Source: Tretioscincus oriximinensis (taxonomy: Eukaryota; Chordata; Lepidosauria; Squamata; Gymnophthalmidae). Taken from it: a stretch of 64,000 nucleotides of DNA. The notes below the pieces were generated by a model that ran no database searches, was not told the origin of the DNA, and saw only the letters and a list, made by a program, of their open reading frames with translations. This document shows, piece after piece, positions 36,248 to 48,400 of the stretch. Position 1 is the stretch's first letter. Every line of letters starts with the position of its first letter. Both the position numbers and the translations under genes were made by a program. Where the stretch lies: the NCBI GenBank assembly GCA_022410635.1, contig JAJVDF010000589.1, positions 131,606 through 195,605 of the forward strand, in the 5' to 3' direction.

Positions 36248-36320
36248 GTTTCCATGGAGACGTTCTCAAACTGAGAAGGCCCAGCTGCTTCCAACTGTGT
36301 CACAAGGTCTCCACGGCAAC
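36248..36320 (+). promoter_or_regulatory. ZDHHC19: Two RFX X-box-like palindromes upstream of ZDHHC19
   Basis: GTTTCCATGGAGAC (36248-36261) and GTCTCCACGGCAAC (36307-36320) both fit the inverted RFX site pattern, 130-143 and 71-84 bp upstream of the ZDHHC19 ATG. RFX2 drives many spermatogenic genes, so this fits a testis-biased promoter; occupancy is inferred. Confidence 0.5.
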
Positions 36321-36390
36321 CAGGTGAGCATTGCTTCACCTATAGCAGGCCGAGCAGCAGTGGCATCCGTGGTTGCTGCCCTCTTGAGAC

Positions 36391-36494
36391 ATGGGGGCCT
36401 TCCATGACTCAGGCCACTCCTTCACGGCCGGCCTGTTCACCTCTTTCCACTTCAGCAACCTTTTAGTCCTCAGCTGCCTCTTTTTCACCTTCCC
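36391..36494 (+). CDS. ZDHHC19: ZDHHC19 exon 1
   Basis: ATG at 36391, an in-frame TGA 6 nt before it, donor gtaagt. It encodes the first membrane segment ending LSCLFFTFP; the split codon CC|T joins to CRWL as in human (FFAFPCRWL). An upstream noncoding exon using the CAG|gtgagc donor at 36321 is possible. Confidence 0.78.
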
Positions 36495-39400
36495 GTAAGT
36501 ATGGAGGCGGCTTCACCTGCCTGCCTCAAAATGGAGGCAAAGGTGGCTCCTACCTAAGGTTGCCATACGTCCNGGGAAGGCGGGACAATCCCGGTTTGGG
36601 GGACTAGAATATCGTCCCCTCTTGGTTTTTAAGATAAAATTCCGGATTTTTACATTCCCCGATGCTGTATCAGGGAATATAAAAACGCAGGATTTTAAAG
36701 GCAAAGGCGTCGTCAGAGCCGACGGCTGCAGCCTGAGCAACACTTTCCGGGGTGCTGGAAGGGACCTCGGAGCCTTCTGTAGNTGATCCTCTGCTGGAGG
36801 CGGAGTCAGGCAAAGCGCGGCAACTCGCCTCCAGCAGAGGAAAAAAGCCTGGGTTTGTCACAGGAGAAGCATTTCTCCTCTGCTGGAGGCGAGTTGGCGT
36901 GCTTTGCCTGGCAGCAGGCGCAAAACCCCTACGCACAGGCACGCNCCCACACACGCACGCTGGTGGTGAGGCAGGCAGAAGAGAGGTACACGCACCCCCA
37001 CCCCACCCCACCCCCGTCCGGTTTTGTGCTGCCAAAATATGGCNACCCTACTCCTACTTCCTGACTGGCCATTTTTAAACTGAGGGAAGGATGTGTAAAT
37101 ATATTAATGTTGGCCACCTCAGGCAACTCAAAATCTGGGGATCTCTATGCCCCTCCCCTCCTCTAGGCTAGGCTCCTCCCCTTCATCAAGTCACTCCTCC
37201 TCCTCTCCTCCTCCTCTCAGGGCACACCCACTTCCCCACCCAAGCCCACAATGATCAATTTATTATTAATAAAATTATTATTAATAATAAATTCTCACCA
37301 CCATTGTGAAGAGCCAGTTTGGTGTAGTGGTTAAAGTGTTGGACTTGTACCTGGGAGTCTCCAGGCTCGATTCCCCACTCCTCCATGAAAGCCAGCTGGG
37401 TGATCTTGGGCCAGTCACAGTTCTTTAGAACTCTCTCAGCCCAATCTATTGCACAGGGTGTCTGTTGTGGAGAAAGCAACAAAAGCTTCAGGTATAGAGT
37501 GGGATACAAATACAAATAAATAAATAAGAAAATAGATGGAGGGCAGGTGCAGACTGGCCAGCAGGCCAGGTTTCCTGAGGTCAGGTGGGGCCACCTTTGG
37601 GCTCTAATAAAGGGCCCCTTTTATGTTTTTTTTTTTTTTTAAATGTCTTTTGTGGCACGCACCATCCATTGGCACCACATTGCTGAGAATGCCCTGCTGC
37701 CCTTTCTGTCTTCTATCTTGCTGCCTGACCAACACGAGCCACAGGCAGCTGAGCTGATCAATACTGAACTGCTTCTGCCAGGTAGAATTCCTCCAAGTGC
37801 CATTTACAACAGCGGATGAAAGATTTCGCCTTTTAATCCTTAGGGATGCCCATAATGCAACTGGTGGGCCACTGTGAGAGACAGAATGTTAAGATGGGCC
37901 CAATTCAGCACAACTCCTCTTAAGTCCTGTCCCCACTGAGCCTTATTATGGGCTATATCTTACAATAGGAGCCTGCCATCTACATGCTAGTGTAGGCTAA
38001 GGCANGCCCCGAATGGGGCCTGCCATAGCCTATACTGGCATGTGGATGGCCAAGCTCTGTCCCAAGATATGACCCAGACTAAGGCTCAGTGGGGACATTA
38101 TTACATTTTTATAAAAAATCTAAAAACAAGGCAGATTTTTAGATACTAATCTTTTTAATATCGTGGTGATTTATCTACAGATGAGGCAATTTTACTAATG
38201 AACTGGTAGAAGCTGCTGTTGTTACTGTGTGATAAAGGCTTATTTTTTCTGAGATATATCCAAAATATGGTTGGTTTAGTGCAGAAAGGGGCCCTAAATT
38301 GCCAATTTGCCATCCTGTTTGCCATAATAACCTACCAGGTATTTCTGTGCAAAGTTCTGGATGCCCCCCTTTGTCTCATAAGAAGAGCCATACTGGATCA
38401 GGCATGGATGGAAGCAAGGGAGAAGAACATAAGAACATAGGAAGAGCCATCCTGGATCATCCCACAGCCCACCTAGTCCAGCCTTCTGTCCCACACAGAG
38501 GATCACCAGATGCCCCTGGGCAACCTGAACAGAGGAAAGCAAAATATGCCCCTGTTCGTGACTCCCTGCAAATGGTATTCCAGGAGTCCTGCCTGTGGCT
38601 CCATCCGGAGGCAACCAATATTTTAGACCCAGTTCACCACTGATGGAGGAAAAATATAACAAGTAAGGTCATAAGAACATCAGAGGGGTCCCACTGGATA
38701 GGTTCAGAGCCCATCTAGTCCAGCATTTTGTCTCTCACAGTGGGCCACCAATTGCACTTTGTGCCTCTCAAGCAGAAAAAGGCAGAACCATCCCCTGCCA
38801 TAATGAACATTGGCATGTGGATGAGGCAAATGGAGTCTGCCATAATCTGCACTGGCCCACCAGTTGCACCTGGGCAGTCTGAAAAAGAAGGAGGCAAGAT
38901 GTTCACTTGTTCTCCACTCCCTGCAAATGGCATTCAGGAATCCTGCCTGTTGCTCCATCCTGGAGGTAGGATCAGGAGATCCATCCTAGTACCTTCCATG
39001 AACCTATCTAATCCTTTCTTCAAGCTCTCCAGGCTGCTAGCTACCACTGCCTCTTCTGGAAGTAAATTCCATAGACTAATGACCCTCTGGATGAAAAAAT
39101 AATTCGCCTATCGATCAATTCCAATTTGTCCATTCATCAGTCAGAAGAGGAGACCTGATTGCTGCCTGCAAATACCTGAAGGGCTGCCATAGAGCAGAGG
39201 AATCAACTTTGTTCTCATTGGCACATGGAAGGGTTAGAAACAATGGGATGAAACTGCAAGGGGGAGAAACCTTTCTGACAAGGGTGATAAACCATTGTAA
39301 TAGCTTTCCCCAGGAGGTGGCNAGTGCTTCGCTGCAAGCCCTCAGACAGAGGCTAAGTAGACATCTGTCTGGGTTGGTTTAGTGAATCCTGCCTAGAGCA

Positions 39401-42400
39401 GGGGGTTGGACCCCAGGACCCTGGAGACCCCAACTCTAGGGTCTTATGATTTTGTTACTNATACCACCTCTAATCCACATTAATTTTTAAATTACTTTAT
39501 TTTGTCTATTAATGTAGATTAGAGGCAATAATCCAGTAATGCCTAGTTTGGAATCCTTCCCAAATGGGCACCTCCAAAATAGCCCTCTGCAATTGCAGCC
39601 TAAGGACAGGAGCCCAGCACCTAATGCAGATACTTGGTTTTGCTTTTGTTCAGTTGCCGCTGGCTTGGCCTTAATATGTCCTGGGCCTTCCATGTCGTCT
39701 GTGGCCTCCTCTTCGTTTTAACTGTTGTATACTATGCCCTCGCCAGTTTCACAGATACTGGGATTCTCTACAAAGGTAAGAGTTCGGTGTACTTTATGGA
39801 AGGCGGATGTGGTTGGCTTAAAGACAAAATATTGTCCTGCCTAGATTAGATCTGTGTGCAATTGGAAGTGGTATATCTCTGATAAGTAGCTTCTGTGAAT
39901 GGGAAAAGCTTAAGTTCTGCTGGTGGCCTTCCTTTTGCACCTGGTTGGCCTCTGGAAGAAGAGACTGCTCAATTAGATGAGCCCTGGGTCTGACCCAGCG
40001 AAGCATCTCTTCTCTCTAATAAAATTCTTCCAAGTTCCAGATGACTCGCTTTTTTCAGTCCAGTCCTCTGGTGCTTTTTGAGCAGCACCCACAAGGGCAA
40101 ACGGTTTCCAGACGTTTTGAATGTGAGAAAATAAGGGTGGCTTCTTTAAGGAATCTTTTGCCATTTGGGCATAAGTTCTCAGAGGAAGGAAGGCCTTTGT
40201 TAGCCCCAAATGACATATAGATAACAGGCCCCTTGGACCACCCTCTGGAACAAAATAAGGCCAAGCCTCAACCCTACCTACTTCAAAAGATGACTGTCGT
40301 GAAGAAAAGAACAGAAGGTTATGTAGGCCCCTTTGAGTCCCTTTGGGTTACGAAGAACAGGTGTATAAAAATAAAAGCTTTCTCTACTATGTTTTGGCGG
40401 CAGCTAATTGTCCACTGTAAAAACAGGGTGTATGTGCTGGGCTAGTTGGTCCAATTGGACAAGAGTTGAGTGAGAACCAGTCAGGTCTTCTGGTCAGAGT
40501 GTCAGACTCTTTTCTAGTAGACTTCTCATTTGATTCTGGGTCTTCCATAAAGTCAGCAGGGTGACCTTGGGCTAGTCAGTTCTTCGGAGCTCTCTCAGCC
40601 CCACCACCTATGTCACAAGATATGTGTTGTGAAGAAAAGAGCCAAAGGTTATGGAAGCTGCTTTGAGTCCCTTCAGGTTGGGAAAAGCAGGGTATGGAAA
40701 CCAACTCTTCCACCATGGTCCAGGCTACCATTATGTCTATCGCTGCATCTGAAGAAGTAGCCTTGTGTACAAAAGCTCATGCTGTCTACCTNTTTCTTAC
40801 GTAAGAAGGTAGGAGGAGCCCTGCGGAATGGGGCCGGAGCCCATCTAGTCCAGCATTTTGTCTCCCGCAGAGGCCCACCAATTGCTCCTGGGCAGCCTGG
40901 AACAGAAGAAGGCAAAATCTTCCACTGTTCCAGACGCCCTACAATTGGCATTTCAGGAATCCTGCCTGTGGCTCCATCTCAAAGNCAGCATCAAGACATC
41001 CATCCTAGTAGCTGTTCATATCCTTGGTGCCCATGAACTTGTCTAATCCTCTCTTCAAGCTGTCCAGGCTGCTAGCTACCACCACCTCTTCACCCACGTT
41101 GCACAGGGAGGAGCCGGTGACCAAATCTAACTTAACGAAGCTGGATCATCCGGTATCTTCTCCCAACTTTGTCCGGTGATTCTAGAAATGGTGGAATGGA
41201 AAAGTAGAATCCAGACACAGCTGTCAGCTGTGGTTCCAATCAGAAGATGACATATGTCTTCGTCTTATTTTGTCCCACCACCAGGTATTGACAAGGAGTT
41301 GGAGAACCAAGCCTTCACCATGAAAGATCCCAACAGCCACTGGTGCAATAAATGCCAGCTGTACTGCCTACCCCACACCTTTCACTGCAAGTGGTGCAAC
41401 ANCTGTGTGGAGGTAAGCCTGTACCTTGCAAGTACTGCCTGCCAATAAAATCTCACTTTCCACAGCACACAAGTAGGAACTTCCACTCAGGAAGGGAACA
41501 GGGAAACACACTACTGCCCTCAGCTTGAGCCAACTCAGCTACTCAAAAGAAAGCAGATTTACAATCTATTCTTCAAGTAGATTCATGAGTATCACCACTA
41601 AACTGAGGGTGAAGATAGAATAGATGTAAGCTTTTAGAATTAACCTTGTAAGCCTCTCTTTGCACTGAGAGCAAGATACAAATGCCAAAACCCTCACCCG
41701 TTCTCCATTCCCTGCAAATGGCACTTCAGGGATCCTGCCTGTTGTTCCATTCCGGAAGCAGGATCAAGAGATCCACCCTAGGAGCTACTGATACCCTTGG
41801 CCTTCATGAATTTGTATAATCCTACTCAGGTTTTATTGCTCTACCACCACCTCTTCTGGAGGTAGATGCCACAGACCAATGACCCCCTTAGTGAAAAAAA
41901 TACTTTCCCTTGTTTATCCTCACTCTTCTTCTACCCACCAGCTTCAAGGGAGGCCCCTTGGTCCTAGTGTTGTGCGATAGAGAAAATAACCTTTCTCTGT
42001 TCACCTTATCCATCCCATGAATGATTTTATACACTTCAATGAGATCACTTCTTAAACGCTGCCTTCCGAGGCTGAAGAGGCCCAGACATTGCAGCCTGAT
42101 TTCATAAGGGAGGCCCTTTGAGTGTTGTGTACTGAACAGGAAAACCCTATTAGACCTTTGATTTGAGAAACGCAGATCTGACGCCTTGCCCCTGTCTCCA
42201 GGAATTTGATCACCATTGCTCGTGGGTGAACAACTGTATTGGCCACCAAAACCTCCGTTTCTTCCTCTTATTTGTTTTCTTTCTGAGCGCTTATGAAATA
42301 ACTGTTCTGATCTCCTGCGTTGCCTACCTTACGCTCAACACAAAGAAGCCGTTCAACATGGAGAAGACTTGTACGTATCCTTTTCTTAGAACTGCCACGT

Positions 42401-45400
42401 TCCCCCTCTCTGGTTGCTGGAAATGACAACAGAAAAGTAAATGTGTGTGGAGATGATTAGTCAGGCCAAGTACAGTCGTTAATCCTTCTAAATGCCTTGG
42501 GGAAAGAAGTTCACATTGGTAAAAGTGTTGCAATCATTCACATATTTACAGGATTTATTTCATTGCCACACTTGTACCCAGAAGTCTCAGGGTGGGTGAC
42601 GATAGAAAAACCACGAAAACAAGGAAAATGGAGTTAAAGAGGTACTCTCCACAGTTAAAAATCATATCAGTGCCAGCAGGGAGAGATGGTTTGCTTAGCC
42701 GATGGCCACCCAAACATAGTGCAGGTGCCTGACGCACACCAGAAAGGAGCCCATTCANCTTCTTTGGTCAGTCTATACTGGGACACTGGTAGACCTAATG
42801 TTTCATGTCTATCCNTGTTCCAAGGATGACAAGCAAAATAAAAGGAAGAAGAATGGGGTTTTTTGCCCCAGGAGCAGGATTAACAAAGGCTCTTCCTTGC
42901 TCTGAACGGCATTTTCAAAGCCTTAAATCTGACTTTAATAGTGCAAGGAAAACCCTTCCCTGCACATCATCTCAGTTGTGATGCAACATGTGGGGAGGGG
43001 AAGGGTTTTCTCCTGCTTCTGATGCTTTCAAGGCCAAAATTAAGGTTCTGGTTTGTGCTGTGGCAGATAAGTGGGGTCAGCAAAAGGGTTCCTGATGTTT
43101 AAATCATAGAATCCTAGAGTTGGAAGGGACCTCCAGGGTCACGAGGTCCAACCTCCTGCTCAGTGCAGGATCCACTAAAGCCAACTCAGACATTTGGCAG
43201 TCCAGCCTTTGTTTGAAGACTTCCAGCAAAGGGGAAATCACTGCTTCCTGAGGAAATCTACCAATTGACCACCCTTGTCAGAATCCCCTTCCCCCCCCCC
43301 CCCCGATATCTGTATGTACTTCCTTGCAGTTTCATCCCGTTGCTTCTAGTCCTTCCATGCACCAATGAGGGCTATCATGTCTCCTCTCTTGTGCAAGCTA
43401 AATATTCCTAGGTCTTTTCTGAGTTCATCACAGGACATGGTTTGTACATGCTTCACCAGCTTAGTAGCTCTCCTTTGAACTTGCTTTTTTTGATAGTTTA
43501 TTCCAGTGGAAGGATAGCAGATGGGTGACTAGGAGCACAGAATTTGGGATGCCCTGTATACTGCTTCCCCTTGCTATGCNCCTGCTGGGGACTGCTAGAC
43601 GGAACAAAGGCGGTCTCAGACGGGCACTCTTTCATACATCACGGGGATCGTGAAAATCTCATCTGAACCCTCCTGTGACTCCTCCTTGCTGGTGGTGGAA
43701 AGCTGCCCTCCCACCCATTTTCTTGCCAGTATTTCCTCCTGCTCTCTACTGCTTCTTCCTTGACTCACTACTAATCTCAGGATCCTGGTGACTTGCTCTG
43801 CACTGTGCTATCTGATACCTCTGGTCGCTGTACTGGTCAGCTACAGTGTAGGCACCCGGCGTAGGAAAAGATCTCAGGTACTACTAGAAATCCAACAGGT
43901 TTGGTGGGAGCCCCATCGGAAAAGGAGAACTTTGTCCTCTGTAAAAGACAAGAGCCACCTGCAGAACGCAACTATAGAGCAGAAAGGAAGAGGGGATCTC
44001 CATAGGGAGTCCCCTTTCATTTCGCCAAACAGCGTTTGGATCAGCTGTGGGATCTTCTCTTTCTCCTCCTCTCCTCTTTCTTTTCTTTCTCCTTCTCTTC
44101 CTCCTCCTCTTTCTTGAGGCCACCCAGGCTGGTTGCTATCACTAGTAAATTCCATGCTCTGGTGACCTTCTGAGTGAAAACATACCCGTATGTACTCGAG
44201 TATAAGTCAACTTGAATGTAAGCCGAGGCACCTAATTTTACCATAAAAATCTGGGAAAACTCAAGTATAAGCCTAGGGTGGGAAATGCAGCAGAAGGGGA
44301 TGAAGGAAGAAAAGGAACCCAACGCTTTCCCTGCCCCCATCCGAGCTGCCCATCGCCCTCTGGGGCCCACAGGGCTCCCGTGGGGCCACGCAGTGCTTAG
44401 GGCCACATGCTGGAGGCTCCTGGGACCCCTTGGCATCTGCTTCTTGGCCTCCAAGCCCAGGATGATCAGGCAGACGTGGAGGATGCTGGCAACAAGGAGG
44501 CTTTGGTACTGCATCGCCCTCGCCTTGCTCAATAGATATGACCTCTGCTGCTACTGCCCCACACTCTTCTGGTGTCTGCGCACTGGAGGCGCTACTGCAA
44601 CCCACCTCAGGCATTGGTCCAGGAGGAGACAGCAAAGGCAGCAGCAGCCGCCCACGTACANTTGTGCAGGCTTGAGGAGGGAAGACACTGGAGCATGCTG
44701 GGAAGTGTAGTCCCACCTGTGGTTGGGGAAAAAGGTGAGGGTGGAGGAGGCTGAGGCAGCTCAGGAGGAGCATGAGAGATAGGAGCACACACGCACTGCA
44801 CCCCAGTATAAATCAAGGGGGGCTTTTTCAGCGTTAAAAATGTGCTGGAAAACTAGGCTTATATCCAAGTATATACAGGACTTCTCCTTGTTTGTCCTAG
44901 TTCTCCTTCCCATCACTTTCCTCCTACCCGTCTCTTTCCACAGATATTCTTCTATCGACCTTTCACCTCAGACTGGTACTACACCATTTTCTGCAAGCAG
45001 GACAACCCAAAGTAAGTAACTTGGCATTTGCTGGAGTGATGGTTCCTTAGCCAACGATTGCCATCCTCTTTGTTAGGGGTGTTGTAGAAGCCATAAAATT
45101 ACGTCCTTATTTTAGACACCCCCTCATCTGGAATCAAAGATGGGAGCTGGACAGATGAGTGAGAATAAGATGCCCAGCTGCAAAAACAAACTCACCCAGA
45201 TGCCTAAATATAAGAACATAATCCCTACTGAATGGAGCCATAGCATTTTGACTCCCACAGTGGCCCACCAAGTGCCCCTGGGCAACTCAAGCAGAAAAAG
45301 GGATCTGCCATCTATATGCTAGTGTGGATTATGGCAGGCCCCGAATCCACAGACCAATAGCCCGCCCGGGTGTATAAAATACTTTCCCTTGTCTGTCCTC

Positions 45401-48400
45401 ACTCTTCTGCCCACCAGTTTCAAGGAATGCCCCGTGGTCCTGAGTGTTGTGTGATAAAGTTATTTTTCTCTATTCACCTTATCCATCCCATGCATGATTT
45501 TTACACTTGTTAGACACCATATTTCAAGGCTGAAGAGGCCCAGATGTTGCAGCCTGACTTTATAAGGGAGGTNCTCCAGCCCTTGATCATTCTTGTTGCC
45601 CTTTTCTGTACCTCTTGTAGTCCCACCACTAGAGGACTTGGTTGTTTCTTTGCAGGTTCAGTTCAGGGTCTCTCGTGCCCAGTGGAGAGCCAGTGAGCCT
45701 GGAAACGCTCAAACCTTCTGAGTTCCAGTATAAGAACCTTGACGTCAACCCAACCATCCCAGCCCCTTGCCCCAGAGGCAAATCTGGAGAGCAGAAGGCA
45801 GTGAAGACTTGGCACCACCTCCTGTCCAGCATGGGGAGCCTTCCACCCCGCGCGGGACCTCGCTTTGGAGCATCAGTAGAAGAAGCTGCAATGGAAACAG
45901 TCCGTGGGTGGAACCCAAATAGCCACAGGGCAAAAGAGACGGCCGGCAGCGGGTGGTTCAGACGCCTTCTATCCGGAAAGGTAACAATGACCTTCAGCTA
46001 ACAATGTCCGTGAGCCCATCTTGACTCCTGGGGGCGCCATAGAGGTTATTGACAAAGATGCTGTTAAGCGTATGAAAAAGTTTTAAAATGTGTGAGAATT
46101 TTTGGAATTGTGCAAGAGATTTGCATTTTTTTATTTATTTTATTTTATTTTATTTTATATATTTATTAGTTATAATCTGTACAGTTTCATCAATAGCTTA
46201 CTTATTTACATATTGCTACATTTCCAATCATTTAACCGTACTGACAAATATACCCTTCCCTACCCTCCCTCTTCCCTCCCTCCTCCTTTTGCATGTTATC
46301 GTTGTAGCGTATATTCATAGGGAATATATCAAATTAATTTTATAGATAGTGGATGGGCTAGACGGATTTTGTATTAGACATTCTTTTATCCTGAGCCAGT
46401 TATTCTTAATTTCTATAATTTTTTGTATATCGTATGAAGAGTTCACTTTAACTGAGTTGATTTCAACACTCATTTTTTCAATTAAATATTCTCTCCATCT
46501 CCACAACTCCCTATAAGATGCGTCCCTCCATTTTTCAGGAGCTGACCCCGGTTGCCAGAGCCCCAGTGGTGGTGCAGTGAATTTGGTGCAGGAGGTGGTG
46601 CAGGAGGGCAGGGTAGACACCCCCAAACCGGGTCCTCTGGTCAGCCTATCTGAAGGAGGAGACTTGTCTAGCCGAGCACCTGCTGCCTATCTTTTTCTTG
46701 TTAGACTCTAGAATGCTAGGAGACCCAAGTGATAGGAAACCGTAGGAGAATCTTGCACATCTATGAGATTTTAGCCTTCCCTATGAGGAAGAAATTCTAA
46801 TGTAACCTGATTTCTCTCTGCTCTCTGCCCCTCCCACCACATGATGTCATTCCCACCCCTGCCCAAGCCCCACCCATTCTTTTGTTTCAGGTCCACATTT
46901 CTGGGCACTTTTTTATACCATCAATGGGAGACCCCGTTGCTCAGAGCCGGATCTTGAGAGAGGGCAAAGGGGGCTAAAGCCCAGGGTGCCAGGTGGATGG
47001 CCGTCTATTGGGGGCAGCAAATTTCAGGCTGTTTAAATTTAAATTTCTCCCAGTGACTTCTGTGATGTCACTTCTGGAAATGGTGGCCCCGACTGAAGGG
47101 ACAACACAAATGATGCCACTTCCGGAATCTGCTTCCAGGAATGGCACCCGGAGTGACATCACTACTTGTCCCGCCCCTAAAGCCCAGGGGTATCATATAC
47201 CCCAAATCCGACCCTGGCCTTGCTACGTGGGCGTCATAAGAGCAGCCTTGTTCCCCACCCTGTATTGTGTCTTCTCAATGATAATTCAGTTATACCCTTT
47301 CTTGCAGGTTGGGGAAAAACCTGGCAGACGGCTAATCACGGATGAAGCAAGAGGGAAAATCATAAGTGAGTCTGCCTCCCCTGCTACTCACGTGTAAAAG
47401 CTCTNACTGGACACCATGGTAGGAAGCTCCAGTCCCTCCCCATGGGCAGAAAGGATGAGCTTGGGCATTCAGGGGCTCCCCAAAGAAACTGCCTCCAATA
47501 AGCGGTGTGGTTCTGACAGTGAAGAACTGCATTAAGCTCTCATGGGGACATTTTTGGCCTGGTTTAGCTCAGTTCTTCTTGACTGAAGTTGGCTTAACAG
47601 TATGTGTAGTTATGGGGTTCAAATTTAACAACCTGATCTCTGGAGACTGCAGACTGAGGGATGAGAGCTGCCTACAAGTACNTGAAGGGCTTTTCACANA
47701 GCAGAGGGATCAGCCTTGTTCTCGTGGGCACATGAAAGGACTAGAAACCATGGGATGAAACTGCAGGGGAGGAGATTGAGATGAGAGATCAGAAAAAACC
47801 AGTGGAACAGGTTGCCACAAGAGGTGGTGAGTTCGCCTTCGCTGGAAATCTTTAAACGGAGGCTGGACAGTCCCCTGCCTGGGATGGTTTAGTGAATCCT
47901 GCATTGAGCAGGGGGTTGGACTCCAGGCCCTGGAGGTTATTTCCAATTCTAGGATTCAAAGAACACAAAACATACTGAACAATCTATTCAAATTTAGCAT
48001 TGTGCAGAAGGTCGAAACTTATGACCCTGGAAGATTAATTAATTAATTTTATACAATTAATTTGCCCTGTCCTCAAAAGTCTCTGGATTGTTTACAGTAA
48101 AAACAGAGCAAACCTATTTAAACCTACAGTATCATAGAACCATAGAGTTGGAAGGGCCNCCNGGGTCATAGAGTTCCAACCCCCTGCTCANTGCAGGATT
48201 CATTAAACCATCCCAGACAGATGACTGTCCAGCCCGTTTGAAGACTTCTAGCGAAAGGGAAAGTAGGGAAAGGGAGAGCTGCTTCTTCAACCAGAGGACA
48301 GGTTGAAGAGGTTTCTAGGTATATTCAGAAGTCCTGGAAAATGCATGAGAATCTCATGTATTTTGATAGGTTGGCCACTCTCGTACAAAGTACAAATTCT

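Noticed and set aside
35479..36407. Ser-, Leu-, Phe- or Arg-rich frames crossing the N gap
   Set aside because: These are translations of TTC/GTT microsatellites and Ns, not genes.
44273..44788. 171-codon frame with many Leu/Pro residues in ZDHHC19 intron 5
   Set aside because: Lies wholly inside the DNA-transposon-like element at 44183-44880, without transposase motifs.
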